A stretch of 64,000 bases of DNA from Rhodoferax sp. AJA081-3 (GTDB lineage Bacteria > Pseudomonadota > Gammaproteobacteria > Burkholderiales > Burkholderiaceae_C): assembly GCF_017798165.1 (NCBI RefSeq), contig NZ_CP059068.1:1116001-1180000 (forward strand). The letters are read 5' to 3'. Shown here piece by piece: positions 16,320 to 25,723 of the stretch. The position numbers were made by a program, and so were the translations under genes. How positions within the stretch are numbered: the first letter of the stretch is position 1; every line of letters starts with the position of its first letter. Below the pieces are notes generated by a model. It ran no database searches. It saw nothing but the letters and a program-made list of their open reading frames with translations, and was not told the DNA's origin.

Positions 16320-17591
16320 ATGCCCGACCCCATTTCCCTGCTGCGCTCTGCCGTGCCCCAGCGTTGGCTTAACCCCCATCGGGAGGGCCTATTCGCAGCG
16401 CCCACGGTTGGGGAGACACGTTTAGGCCCGGCCGACATGCAAGGAGCGCAGGATCGCTTCACGCGTTTTGCACCGCTGCTGGAAGACTTGTTCCCTGAGC
16501 TGGCCAACAGCCAAGGCCAGATTGAATCCGCGCTGACACCCGTGCCCCGCATGCAACAGGCCATGGGCTTGCCACCCGAACAAGGCCGACTCTGGGTCAA
16601 GTCCGACCACAGCCTGCCGGTGGCTGGGTCGATCAAGGCCAGAGGCGGTTTCCACGAAGTGCTGGAGTGGGCTGAGACGCTGGCCTTGCAGCACGGCCTG
16701 CTGCACGCTGGTGCCGACTACCGCAGCCTGGCGCTGCCCGCAGCGCGCGCGCTGTTTGCACCGCACCAGGTGGCCGTGGGCTCAACCGGCAATCTGGGCA
16801 TGGCCATTGGCGTACTGGCCGCGGCACTGGGCTTCAAAGCCGTGGTGCACATGTCCACGGACGCCAAGGAATGGAAAAAAGAACGTCTGCGCCAGCACGG
16901 CGTAGAGGTTGTGGAACACACGGGCGACTACGAACAGGCCGTGGCCCAAGGCCGCGAACAAGCCGCTGCGGACCCGTTGTGCCACTTTGTCGATGACGAG
17001 CGCTCCCTGTCGCTGTTTGTGGGCTACAGCGCCGCAGCGCTGTACCTGCGTGACCAATTGTATGCCCAGGGTGTGGTGGTGGATGCCGAACACCCTTTAC
17101 TGGTCTACATCCCCTGCGGCGTGGGTGGCGCACCGTCTGGCATTGCCTGGGGGCTGCACCAGCTGTTTGGGGAGCATGTGTTTTGCTTCTTTGCCGAACC
17201 CGTGCAATCGCCCTGCTTTCTGGTGCAGATGCTGGCAGAGCCGGGCAGCCACCCGTCGGTGTACGACTTTGGCTTGACCAACCAGACCCAGGCGGATGGC
17301 CTGGCCATTCCCCGCGCGTCGTTGTTGGCGGCACAGGCCATGCGCGGCGTATTGGCCGGCGTCTTTACGGTGCGGGACCAGTCACTGTTTGAGCATCTGG
17401 CGCTACTACATGCCAGCGAGGGGATGCGCATAGAGCCCTCGGCCGCGGCGGGCTTCAGCGGGCCGCTACAGTTGCGCGGCCATGCACTGGCCTGCGCGGG
17501 CGCCAACCACGTGGTGTGGACAACCGGCGGGCTGCTGGTGCCAGAGGCGCAGTACCAGGGTTTCTTGCAGCAGGGTTTGCTATCACTCTAG
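16320..17591 (+). CDS. dsdA: D-serine ammonia-lyase (D-serine dehydratase)
   Basis: A 423-residue PLP enzyme that converts D-serine to pyruvate and ammonia. The Schiff-base lysine is Lys106 in the sequence GSIKARGG; the phosphate-binding glycine loop is in [33 protein letters not shown] and [17 protein letters not shown] are typical of the D-serine dehydratase family. The ATG at 16320 begins a family-like N-terminus ([14 protein letters not shown]); earlier in-frame TTG at 16269 gives unconserved sequence. The last codons (LLSL and stop) are contributed by a copy of the dispersed repeat, so the C-terminus probably differs from relatives by a few residues. Confidence 0.9.
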   Translation: MPDPISLLRSAVPQRWLNPHREGLFAAPTVGETRLGPADMQGAQDRFTRFAPLLEDLFPELANSQGQIESALTPVPRMQQAMGLPPEQGRLWVKSDHSLPVAGSIKARGGFHEVLEWAETLALQHGLLHAGADYRSLALPAARALFAPHQVAVGSTGNLGMAIGVLAAALGFKAVVHMSTDAKEWKKERLRQHGVEVVEHTGDYEQAVAQGREQAAADPLCHFVDDERSLSLFVGYSAAALYLRDQLYAQGVVVDAEHPLLVYIPCGVGGAPSGIAWGLHQLFGEHVFCFFAEPVQSPCFLVQMLAEPGSHPSVYDFGLTNQTQADGLAIPRASLLAAQAMRGVLAGVFTVRDQSLFEHLALLHASEGMRIEPSAAAGFSGPLQLRGHALACAGANHVVWTTGGLLVPEAQYQGFLQQGLLSL

Positions 17592-17630
17592 TAGCTACTC
17601 GATCATATTCCACGGGGGCTACAGGTCAAT
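17579..17630 (+). repeat. Dispersed repeat copy C (supplies dsdA stop codon)
   Basis: Begins GCTATCACTCTAGTAGCTAC, whose TAG at 17589-17591 is the dsdA stop, and continues with CATATTCCACGGGGGCTACAGG then TCAAT. The inverted-repeat part is partly decayed but the GGGGGCTA core is intact. Confidence 0.75.
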
Positions 17631-17673
17631 ATGGCACTTAACTCTCCCGCAAGATACCGATAATTGGGGCTAT

Positions 17674-18543
17674 CTACTTCCCCACCCCATCAATAAACGC
17701 CGCCACACAATCGAGCTGCTCCGGCACATTCAGCGCGGGTGCGTGGCCGCAACCCGGCACTTCCACCGTCTGCAGCAGCCCGGCCTGGCCTGGGCCGCGT
17801 GTGCGCATGCTCTCGATGGTCTCGGCGAGCACCAGGTCTGACTCTGCACCGCGCAGGCTCAACACCGGAATCTGCAGCGCGTCGTAGTGCTCCCAGATGC
17901 GGTAGTCGTCCGGGTGGCTGATGAACTGCTGCACCATGGCCGGGTCGTAGTGCGGGGTCACCCGGCCATCGGGCAGGCGGCGGGTGGAAGTCTCGGTCAG
18001 GCGGCGCCACTGCGCGTCACTGAGCCAGCCAAAGGGTTGGTAGACCTGGCGGAAAAAGGCCTCCAGTTCCAGCACCGTGTCAAAGGCTGGTGGGTTGCCG
18101 GCGTAGGCGCGTATGCGCGCAATGGCGGGGGCAGCCAGTTGTGGCGCGTTGTCGTTCAATGTCAGACTGACAATGCGCGAGCGCATGGACGGCTGCAACT
18201 GGCCCGCGGCGCACACCGTACCGATCGCGCCGCCCATGGAAGTGCCCACCCAGTGGGCCTGGGTTATGCCCAGCTGGGTAAACAGATCAGCCGCTATCTG
18301 CGCATAAAACGCCAGGCAGTATTCCTGCTCAGGTTTTGGGCTCCACTGGCTGAGGCCACGCCCTATCGTGTCCGGGCAGATCACGCGGTAGCGCGGGCTC
18401 AGGTGGGCGGCCAATTCGTCCATATCGCGACTCGTTCGCGCCAGGCCATGCCAGGCCACTACCACCGGCGCCTGCGCTGCCCCCCATTCCATGTAGTGAA
18501 TCTCCCGGCCAGCGCAGGTTATGAAGTGGGAGGTGGGTGTCAT
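17674..18543 (-). CDS. Alpha/beta hydrolase
   Basis: A 289-residue alpha/beta-fold hydrolase without signal peptide, so cytoplasmic. The oxyanion region is VVVAWHGLARTSRDMD, the nucleophile elbow GTSMGG, and the catalytic His lies in PGCGHAPALNVPEQ; an acid candidate is in RGAESDLVLAE. It is the last gene of the minus-strand PHB locus, 36 bp after a binding-protein gene. That position makes hydrolysis of an imported hydroxyalkanoate ester or dimer plausible, but this is inference; sequence alone gives only the fold. Confidence 0.8.
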   Translation of the reverse strand: MTPTSHFITCAGREIHYMEWGAAQAPVVVAWHGLARTSRDMDELAAHLSPRYRVICPDTIGRGLSQWSPKPEQEYCLAFYAQIAADLFTQLGITQAHWVGTSMGGAIGTVCAAGQLQPSMRSRIVSLTLNDNAPQLAAPAIARIRAYAGNPPAFDTVLELEAFFRQVYQPFGWLSDAQWRRLTETSTRRLPDGRVTPHYDPAMVQQFISHPDDYRIWEHYDALQIPVLSLRGAESDLVLAETIESMRTRGPGQAGLLQTVEVPGCGHAPALNVPEQLDCVAAFIDGVGK

Positions 18544-18579
18544 TGGCAGGATTCTTTCTGGACTGGGGTTGCAGCGTGC

Positions 18580-19737
18580 TCATCGCAACAACTTGCCCGA
18601 TGCACCGATCACGGTTACTTCCACAAAACGTGATCCGATGCGGTTGGTGGGTGAATAGCCGACGCGGGTGCCACCCAGGTCAAAGTTATCGATGGTTTCC
18701 AGCGCCTTGACCAGCTTGGCACGCGTGGGTGCCGGGCCAGCGCGGCGCAAGCCTTCCACCAGCACCTTGGCACCCAGAAACTCTTCAAAGCTGGTGTAGC
18801 TCACGGCCTGGCCGCCGCCGTATTTCTTCATCAGCGCCTGGTATTCACGCACAGCCGGTTTGTTGGCGCCGAAGGGAAAGGGCACCACCTGCGAGATGCC
18901 CAGGCCGTGTACGGCCTTCACACCTGCCAGCTTGACCAGCTCGGCCGGGTCCACCACCGAGATGTTGTACAGCTGCCCGCCACCACCGGCCGCGCGGTAC
19001 TGCTTTGCGAAGGCTGCGGTGCTGCGGTTTACCGAGATCATGATGGTGGCCTGGGGTTCTGCCACCTTGATCTGCTTCACCGCGTCTGCCACCTCGTCGG
19101 TGTTGCGTTCATAACTCGCTGCCACCAGCATCTTCATATTGCGTTTGGCCAGCGCAGCCTCCACACCGGCCAGACCGGCCTTGCCAAAGGCATCGTTCTG
19201 GTACATGACCGCAATACGGGTCATGCCCAGTGTGGCAGCCTGGTGCACCATGTGTTCGGTCTCATCCATATAACCGGCACGCACGTGGAAGATGTGGGGA
19301 TTGAAGGGGCTGCGCAGCGCTTCGCCCCCCGTGTAGGGCGCCACCAAGGGCGCCCCACCCACATCCAGCACACCGTCAGTCAGCAGCTTGCTGACATTGG
19401 CCGTGCCCGCAAAACCAAACAGCGCGATGACTTCGGGGTTGAGCAAGGCCTCCCGCGTGAGCCGCACGGTTTCATCCACCTTGTAGCCATCGTCCAACAC
19501 CGTGTGTTTGATCTTGGCCCCGTGGATACCACCTTGCGCGTTGACCCAGTCAAAGTAGATTTTTCCGCCCAGCACCATTTGTTGCCCGGTGCTGGCCAGC
19601 ACGCCCGTGAGGGGCGCGACTTGTACCACGGTGATGTCCGTGGGTGGTGGTGCCGCACACGCCAGGCTGCTGGCGCCCAGCGCCAGCACCGCCAGCGCGT
19701 GCTGACTCTGTCGTAACAATGCAGAAAACTTGAACAT
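18580..19737 (-). CDS. Branched-chain-type ABC transporter substrate-binding protein (first)
   Basis: A 385-residue periplasmic binding protein of the Leu/Ile/Val (type I) family. A signal peptide (HALAVLALGASSLACA then APPP) is followed by the usual start of the mature domain (ITVVQVAPLTGVLASTGQQM), the hinge strand (HTVLDDGYKVDETVRLTREAL) and FGFAGTANVSKLL. A strong AAGGAG precedes the ATG. It is one of two such proteins in the locus; the permeases and ATPases LivMHFG are encoded just upstream in the same direction. The ligand is not known; the surrounding PHB hydrolases suggest hydroxybutyrate or its short oligomers. Confidence 0.85.
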   Translation of the reverse strand: MFKFSALLRQSQHALAVLALGASSLACAAPPPTDITVVQVAPLTGVLASTGQQMVLGGKIYFDWVNAQGGIHGAKIKHTVLDDGYKVDETVRLTREALLNPEVIALFGFAGTANVSKLLTDGVLDVGGAPLVAPYTGGEALRSPFNPHIFHVRAGYMDETEHMVHQAATLGMTRIAVMYQNDAFGKAGLAGVEAALAKRNMKMLVAASYERNTDEVADAVKQIKVAEPQATIMISVNRSTAAFAKQYRAAGGGGQLYNISVVDPAELVKLAGVKAVHGLGISQVVPFPFGANKPAVREYQALMKKYGGGQAVSYTSFEEFLGAKVLVEGLRRAGPAPTRAKLVKALETIDNFDLGGTRVGYSPTNRIGSRFVEVTVIGASGKLLR

Positions 19738-19764
19738 GGTTACTCCTTCTTTGTCTGCAGTGGT

Positions 19765-21996
19765 TTAGTTGGGCACGTTGACGGATGTACCGCTGAAGCC
19801 GATCACGTCGGCCACTGCCGGTGTGGCGCTAAAGCCAGGCACGTGAGCCGCAGTCAGTGCCGGGGCAGCGCCGGGTGTACCACCGCGCACCGTGGTGCGC
19901 ACCACCTGGCTGGCAGGCAAGGCTGTACCGTTCTTCAAGTGGGCATACATGCTGTTGAGTGCCTGCACAAAGTAGGTATGCAGCGGCACAAATCGGGTGT
20001 CAAAACCCGAGAAGGCGTTGAAGCTGTCGAAGTGCTGGGCATTGGTCACTTCGATGTAGCTGAGCTTGCTGGCCGCACCTTCAACCAGTTTGTTGTACGC
20101 GGTATAGGCACGCTCCGAATGGTTGATGGGCAACAGTGCATCGCTGCGGCCTGCCAGCATCAGTGTCGGTTTGCCACGCAGGTTGCCATTGAGCTGCACT
20201 TCGGCCACACCGGCACGCACGGCGTCGCTCTGGGCCTTGGTGGGTGTAGACGTGGTGGTCAGCGCCGCACCGGTCACCACATTGGTTCCGGTCACGAGTG
20301 CACGCTGGCACAACGCGGCGTCCAACGAGAAATCGGCCACACCGGAGCTGGGCGACACACCCAGGTTCCAGGCCTTGGCACCACCCACCGAGTCGTTGTA
20401 GATGACGGTGGCAGGTGTCCCGTTGACCGTGCCGTTGCCAGTCGCAAAACTGGCCGCCTTCACATTGGCGGCCATGGCAGCGGGTGCACCGGCGGCCACG
20501 GCGGCTGCGCTCATGCCACACAGGTTGTCAACGACCGAGATGCGTCCGTAGGCATTGGTGTACATCATGGAAATGATGACGGCGTTGCCCAATGCGTAAT
20601 GGGCGTTGTGCATGGTGTCAGCCTCGGCGGTCCAGCCTGCTGCACGCATCTTGGACAGGGCGTCGGTCGCCTGCTCTGCCGTGGTGCTGCCCGTGATCAG
20701 CCCCTTGGCGGCCAACTGCGTACAACGGTTGGTGGCAGTAGCGGTTTGGGCCGTCAGGGCCAAGTAGTTGTAGATGGACACTTCGGCCAAGGCTGCAGCG
20801 GGGGCCAGTGCGGCGCACGGCTGGTAGAGGTTGGCAATGGTGAAGTAGTCCATCAGAGACTTGCCGTAAGACGCCACCGGCACACCGCCAAACTGCACGC
20901 CATAACCAGCCGTGGTATTGGGCTGCGCACTGGGCTCGCCTGCCACCACACCGTCAATCAGGCCCGTCGTATCCTGTTCTGCTGCACGCAATACCGCAGC
21001 ACCGCCGTTGGACACCGATGCCGCAATCACCATGGTGTTGGCAGCCGTGAAGCGGCGTGACTTGGCAGACGTGCTGCCGGTGGCCACGGGTGCGTACTGC
21101 TGGTTGAGCGCGTACAAGGCGTAGGCGGTTGCAGTCAGTGTGTCATTGCCCCAGTCTTTCTCAGGGTTCATCTGCGAGTGGGCCTGCTTGAGCGCCACGC
21201 GGTTGGGGTGCACCGCGTTGTAGGCGGTGCGCACCGCGTCGGTGATATTGGCCGCAAAGTGCGACAGCGTGCCCGCCACGGTGCGGGTGGCACGGGTGCC
21301 GTCGATGCGGTGCACCGTGTCGTCACCCAGGTCGTACAGACCCATGCCTTTGCCGGCGTCGGTCAGTGCCACAGCGCAACCGCGCTTCAGGCCCCAGTCG
21401 GATGCGGAACCAATGGCACCGTACACACCGCGTGAGCCGGACGATGGGCCAACCACCACACAGGGTGCGTTGACGTCAAAACTATCGGGAATCTGCACCG
21501 CCATGGTCACGCGTTTGCGGCCGCTGCCGTCGTCCAGCACGCCCACATATTCCAGACCAGGCACCAGGCCTTCGCCCAAGGTGCTCTTGCCCGTCAGGTC
21601 AACGTTGGGGCCATACAAGACGCCGTAGCCGCCGTTGGCGGTGTTGTCCACCAGACCGCGGTAGTTGGACTGGATCGCGTTGCGGCGCAGTTCGTCAGCT
21701 GTGGGGTTAGCCGGGTCGGCAAACGCGGTCAGCGCCGCAGCAGCCGTGCTGGCGATACCACTCTTGCCCAGGCCGCCGGTCAACAAGTCCTGACCAGCTG
21801 CGGTGCTGGCGGCCCCCGTTGCGGTGGCACGGTAGGCCTTGGCGCCAAAGTCTGTCACGCCGCTGGGCAAGGCATTGACGTCTTGTGCGGATGGGGATGA
21901 GGACGAGCCGCCACAACCGGTGAGGAATGTGGCTCCGGCCAGGGCCAGTGCCGTTGCCAACGTTGTCAAGGCGCGTGTTTCGATAGGACTATGCAT
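19765..21996 (-). CDS. D-(-)-3-hydroxybutyrate oligomer hydrolase
   Basis: A 743-residue protein of the 3HB-oligomer hydrolase family (Pfam 10605 type), which cleaves soluble 3-hydroxybutyrate oligomers to monomers. A lipoprotein signal (LALAGATFLTGCGGSSSS) predicts an envelope-anchored, probably outer-membrane or periplasmic enzyme. Family-like segments include NYRGLVDNTANGGYGVLYGP, VVVGPSSGSRGVYGAIG and a serine elbow in AASVSNGGAAVLRAAEQD, with a late His in TNAQHFDSFNAFSGFD. It lies 69 bp after livM and 27 bp before the next binding protein, all co-directional. Together with the secreted depolymerase it would complete extracellular PHB breakdown. Confidence 0.88.
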   Translation of the reverse strand: MHSPIETRALTTLATALALAGATFLTGCGGSSSSPSAQDVNALPSGVTDFGAKAYRATATGAASTAAGQDLLTGGLGKSGIASTAAAALTAFADPANPTADELRRNAIQSNYRGLVDNTANGGYGVLYGPNVDLTGKSTLGEGLVPGLEYVGVLDDGSGRKRVTMAVQIPDSFDVNAPCVVVGPSSGSRGVYGAIGSASDWGLKRGCAVALTDAGKGMGLYDLGDDTVHRIDGTRATRTVAGTLSHFAANITDAVRTAYNAVHPNRVALKQAHSQMNPEKDWGNDTLTATAYALYALNQQYAPVATGSTSAKSRRFTAANTMVIAASVSNGGAAVLRAAEQDTTGLIDGVVAGEPSAQPNTTAGYGVQFGGVPVASYGKSLMDYFTIANLYQPCAALAPAAALAEVSIYNYLALTAQTATATNRCTQLAAKGLITGSTTAEQATDALSKMRAAGWTAEADTMHNAHYALGNAVIISMMYTNAYGRISVVDNLCGMSAAAVAAGAPAAMAANVKAASFATGNGTVNGTPATVIYNDSVGGAKAWNLGVSPSSGVADFSLDAALCQRALVTGTNVVTGAALTTTSTPTKAQSDAVRAGVAEVQLNGNLRGKPTLMLAGRSDALLPINHSERAYTAYNKLVEGAASKLSYIEVTNAQHFDSFNAFSGFDTRFVPLHTYFVQALNSMYAHLKNGTALPASQVVRTTVRGGTPGAAPALTAAHVPGFSATPAVADVIGFSGTSVNVPN

Positions 21997-22065
21997 GCAT
22001 GTCTCCAGTTGTAATTCGAATGGATGGGGAACGAGAAAGGGGGCGAGAAAACGGGAAAGGCGTGG

Positions 22066-23133
22066 TCAGGACTGCGCACTGCGTGCGCGCAGTCTCCCCA
22101 CCACACCGGAGGGGAAGTAATAAACGGACAACACAAACAACACACCCAGCCACAACAGCCAGCGGTCGGGGGATAACAGGGCGGACAACCAGGGCAGCGC
22201 ACTGGCGGCCTCACTACCCAGCCGCAGCAGGTCTTGCAGGTAACTTTGCGCCACCAGGAACAGTGCGGCACCCACGATGGCCCCGTACATGGTGCCCATG
22301 CCGCCGATGACGACGATGAGCAACACATCCATCATGATCTCGAACGACAGCGATGTATCGGGCCCGTTGTAGCGCAGCCAGAGCGCCAGCATGGCCCCGG
22401 CCAGGCAGGCAAACAGCGCCGACAAAATGGCCGATGTGGTGCGGTAGACCACGACGCGGTAACCAATGGCCTCGGCGCGGAATTCGTTTTCGCGAATGGC
22501 TTGCAGCACGCGGCCGAATGGTGAGTTGACGATGCGCAGCAGAGCCAAGAACAACACAACCGCCGTCACAAACAGCAGGTAATAACACAGCAGCCGCCCA
22601 TCCAGCGAGACACCCAAAAATGGCTGGTCACTGAACTCATAGCTGGGTGACAGAATCTCCGGCACCTTGAACGACAGGCCGTCTTCACCACCGGTGATTT
22701 CATGCAGTTGCGACGCCAGTGTCAGAAAGGCCGAGGCCACGGCCAGCGTGATCATTGCGAAGAAGATGGCCCGCACCCGCAGTGAGAACAGCCCCACCAG
22801 CAGCGCCAACACAAAGGACAGTGCCAGGCTACCAGCCACACCTACTGCCAATGCCTCCCAGGTTGGGCCCATGCGTGTGGTGGCCACCGCAATGCCGTAG
22901 GCGCCTATGCCAAAAAACATGGTGTGGGCAAAGCTGACGATACCGGTGTAACCCAATAGCAAATCAAAGCTGGCCACCAGCACAATAAAGACCAGCACCT
23001 TGGCGGCCACATTGAGTGCCTTGACACCAGGGAAGATGAATGGTGTGAGCGCCAATGCCAGCACCAGCAGAACAAGCAAGCCTGCAAGCCAGCGGCTGCG
23101 CGGTAAATCGTGAGAGAGCAGTCGTTGCAACAT
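22066..23133 (-). CDS. livM: LivM-type ABC transporter permease
   Basis: A 355-residue inner-membrane permease of the branched-chain amino acid (HAAT) class, with about eight to ten hydrophobic segments. LLLGYTGIVSFAHTMFFGIG and the later ATPase-contact region (NSPFGRVLQAIRENEFRAEA) are LivM signatures. GAGGAG precedes its ATG, 12 bp after the livH stop. In this locus it probably serves a hydroxyalkanoate importer and not amino acid uptake, judged only from neighbours. Confidence 0.88.
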   Translation of the reverse strand: MLQRLLSHDLPRSRWLAGLLVLLVLALALTPFIFPGVKALNVAAKVLVFIVLVASFDLLLGYTGIVSFAHTMFFGIGAYGIAVATTRMGPTWEALAVGVAGSLALSFVLALLVGLFSLRVRAIFFAMITLAVASAFLTLASQLHEITGGEDGLSFKVPEILSPSYEFSDQPFLGVSLDGRLLCYYLLFVTAVVLFLALLRIVNSPFGRVLQAIRENEFRAEAIGYRVVVYRTTSAILSALFACLAGAMLALWLRYNGPDTSLSFEIMMDVLLIVVIGGMGTMYGAIVGAALFLVAQSYLQDLLRLGSEAASALPWLSALLSPDRWLLWLGVLFVLSVYYFPSGVVGRLRARSAQS

Positions 23134-23145
23134 ATGGATACTCCT

Positions 23146-24129
23146 CTAGCGGCTGGTGACGGGGTAGACACCCTGGGGGCGCCACAGCAGGATGGCGACC
23201 ATCAGCGCGATGTTGGAAAACAGCGCAACCTTGGGTGCCAGGAAACCGGTGTAATTGGCCATCAGGCCGACCAGGAGCGCGCCTATCAAGGCGCCACCTG
23301 TGGAACCCAGGCCGCCGATGATGATGACGATGAAGATCAGCACATTGACGTGGGCGCCCATCTGCGGTGTCACGGTCTGCTGGTACAGGCCCCACATCAC
23401 GCCACCCAGGCCGGCCAGCGCACTGCCGACCACAAACACGCCAATGAACAGGCGCTTGATGCGGTAACCCAGGCTCTCCACCATCTCACGGTCTTGCACA
23501 CCCGCACGAATCAGTAATCCAATCTTGGTGCGGCCCAAGACCCAAGCCAGGGTTGCAAACACGGCAAGCCCCACGACCACGGCCATCAGGCGGTATTTTT
23601 CGATGGCGGCATCACCCAGGTAGAGCGAGCCCCGCATGGCTTCGGGCAACGGCAGTGCGATCTGCGCCGGGCCCCAGATGACCTTGATCAGTTCTTCACC
23701 AATGATCATGCCGCCCATAGTGATCAGGATCTGCTTCAGGTGTTGGCCATAGACCGGGCGCACGATGAAACGCTCAAAAGCCAGCCCCAGCGCGCCAGCC
23801 ACCGCCATGGCCACAAACATGGCCGGGAACACCGCCACCAGGTTACGCCACAGCTGGTCTGATCCGGTCCAGTCGCCCATCATCCCCAGTACGGTCGTCG
23901 CCACAAAGGCGCCGAGTGCAATGAAGACGCCATGGCCGAAGTTCAGCACGTCCATCAAGCCAAAAACCAAGGTCAGGCCCGAGGCGATGATGAAAATAAT
24001 CATGCCCATTGCCAGGCCTGCCACGGTGAGCGTGACCCAGGTAGAAGGTGAGCCAATGAATGGCAATACCAGCAGAGCCAGCGCGGGCACCAAGACCAGC
24101 GGCTTCCAATCAAAGTTCAATGTTTTCAT
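23146..24129 (-). CDS. livH: LivH-type ABC transporter permease
   Basis: A 327-residue inner-membrane permease, partner of LivM. It is strongly hydrophobic throughout, with the family motifs LVFGLMDVLNFGHGVFIALGA near the N-terminus, RAGVQDREMVESLGYRIKRLF as the ATPase-facing loop and LGGVMWGLYQQ later. Its ATG overlaps the livF stop by four bases (ATGA), so the genes are translationally coupled. Confidence 0.9.
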   Translation of the reverse strand: MKTLNFDWKPLVLVPALALLVLPFIGSPSTWVTLTVAGLAMGMIIFIIASGLTLVFGLMDVLNFGHGVFIALGAFVATTVLGMMGDWTGSDQLWRNLVAVFPAMFVAMAVAGALGLAFERFIVRPVYGQHLKQILITMGGMIIGEELIKVIWGPAQIALPLPEAMRGSLYLGDAAIEKYRLMAVVVGLAVFATLAWVLGRTKIGLLIRAGVQDREMVESLGYRIKRLFIGVFVVGSALAGLGGVMWGLYQQTVTPQMGAHVNVLIFIVIIIGGLGSTGGALIGALLVGLMANYTGFLAPKVALFSNIALMVAILLWRPQGVYPVTSR

Positions 24130-24869
24130 ATTGCCAACCCCAACAGTGCGTGTTGCAGGTCTTCGTTGTCGGCCAGCTCTTGCATCGAACCGGCGTGGAC
24201 CACCTTGCCGTTGTCCATCACCGCAACCTGGTCGCCCAGGCGCTTGGCGAAACTGATGTTTTGCTCCACCAGCAAGATGGTGGTGCCGGTTTGTTTGAGC
24301 TGCGCGAAGGCATCAATCATGTTGTTGATGATGGCGGGGGCCAGGCCTTTGCTGGGCTCGTCGACGATCAACAACTTGCGTGGCTCCACAATGGCGCGGG
24401 CCACGGCCAGCATTTGTTTTTGGCCACCGGAGAGTTTGCCCGCCGGGTGGTTCCAGAACTTCTCCACCGCCGGGAACAGCTTGAAGATCCACTCCAGGCG
24501 TTTGCTGTCCATCTGCTGGGCGTTCTTCGCGCTTCTGGCCGCCAGCAGCATGTTCTCCTTGACGGTCAGGTCCGCGAAGATGCCCATGTTTTCGGGCACA
24601 TAGGCGATATCCAGACCCGCTATATGCGGCGTTTCGGCGGCCGTGATGTCCTGGCCGTCAAACACCAGCTTGCCTTGTGACGCATGCCACAGGCCCATGA
24701 TGGTGCGCAGTGTGGTGGTCTTACCGGCGCCATTGCGCCCCAGCAGCATCGTCAGTTGTCCGCGTGGCACAGAGAGGTCCACGCCATGCAGGATGTGGTA
24801 CGCGCCGATATGGGTGTGCACACCGGACAGGGTGAGCAGCGGCTCGTGGTGTGTAGTCGCTTGGCTCAT
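24126..24869 (-). CDS. livF: LivF-type ABC transporter ATP-binding protein
   Basis: A 247-residue cytoplasmic ATPase. Walker A is GRNGAGKTTT, the Q-loop area is GLDIAYVPENMGIFADLTV, the ABC signature LSGGQKQMLAVARAI, and Walker B LLIVDEPSKGLAP with the switch His in LVEQN context. The LivF-specific EPSKGLAP sequence separates it from LivG. It overlaps livG upstream and livH downstream by four bases each. Confidence 0.92.
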   Translation of the reverse strand: MSQATTHHEPLLTLSGVHTHIGAYHILHGVDLSVPRGQLTMLLGRNGAGKTTTLRTIMGLWHASQGKLVFDGQDITAAETPHIAGLDIAYVPENMGIFADLTVKENMLLAARSAKNAQQMDSKRLEWIFKLFPAVEKFWNHPAGKLSGGQKQMLAVARAIVEPRKLLIVDEPSKGLAPAIINNMIDAFAQLKQTGTTILLVEQNISFAKRLGDQVAVMDNGKVVHAGSMQELADNEDLQHALLGLAI

Positions 24870-25690
24870 AGGTCTTCTCCATTGCGTCCGCCCTGCACTT
24901 GTTGCGGGACTTCGGCAGGCTCGGCTTGCGCAGGCGTGGGGCTCACACCCAGATACGCCTCTTGGACAACGGGCGAGGCAATCACTTCGGCCGGATCTCC
25001 GTCGGCTACCAGCGTGCCGTTGTGCAACACGATGATGCGGTCGGCCAGTTCACGCACCACGTCCATCTTGTGCTCCACCAGCAAAATGGTCTTGCGTTTG
25101 TCGTCCTTGAGTTTGCGGATCAGGTCCAGGATGACGGGTGCCTCGTCGGCCGACATGCCGGCCGTGGGTTCATCAAACATGAATACATCAGGCTCCAGCG
25201 CCATCAGCAATGCCACCTCCAGCTTGCGCTGGTCACCGTGTGGCAGACTGGCCACGGGCGTGTTTTGTTTATCGTTCATGGCCACCGCGTCCAGCACTTC
25301 TTCCGCCAGTTGGGTCAGCGCCTTGTGGTCGCTCCACACGCTCCACAGGTTCAGCCCCCGCAAATGGGCACCAGAGCGCGCGGCCTGTACGGCCAGACGC
25401 ACGTTTTCCAAAACGGAGAGATTGGGGAACAGATTGGTCAACTGAAACGCCCGGCCCAGGCCCGCCCGGGTGCGGGCCGACGGGCTCATGCCCGCCAGGT
25501 TGTTGCCGTTGAGCAGCACGTCACCACTGGTGGCCTTGATCTGACCGGAGATGAGATTAAAAAACGTGGTCTTGCCGGCGCCGTTGGGGCCTACGATGGC
25601 CGTCAGCGTGCCTGGTTTGAATGTGCAGCTCACGGCGTTGACCGCCACGTGACCTCCAAATCGCACCGTCAAGTCTTTGGTAACTAACAC
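24866..25690 (-). CDS. livG: LivG-type ABC transporter ATP-binding protein
   Basis: A 274-residue ATPase with Walker A GPNGAGKTTFFN, the LivG-type signature LPHGDQRKLEVALLMALEP and Walker B VFMFDEPTAGMSADE. The start is GTG at 25690, consistent with MLVTKDLTVRFGG as the usual LivG N-terminus. A C-terminal tail rich in Glu and Gln (PAQAEPAEVPQQVQGG) is longer than in typical LivG. It is the first transporter gene of the block and follows the depolymerase gene by 33 bp. Confidence 0.9.
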   Translation of the reverse strand: MLVTKDLTVRFGGHVAVNAVSCTFKPGTLTAIVGPNGAGKTTFFNLISGQIKATSGDVLLNGNNLAGMSPSARTRAGLGRAFQLTNLFPNLSVLENVRLAVQAARSGAHLRGLNLWSVWSDHKALTQLAEEVLDAVAMNDKQNTPVASLPHGDQRKLEVALLMALEPDVFMFDEPTAGMSADEAPVILDLIRKLKDDKRKTILLVEHKMDVVRELADRIIVLHNGTLVADGDPAEVIASPVVQEAYLGVSPTPAQAEPAEVPQQVQGGRNGEDL

Positions 25691-25723
25691 TCTTGGTTTC
25701 TCCCGTTCAGATCAATGCCCTGC

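Noticed and set aside
19843..21060. 405-codon plus-strand frame
   Set aside because: It lies wholly inside the 3HB-oligomer hydrolase gene on the other strand and has His/Gly/Cys-rich translation without family motifs, a GC-rich shadow frame.
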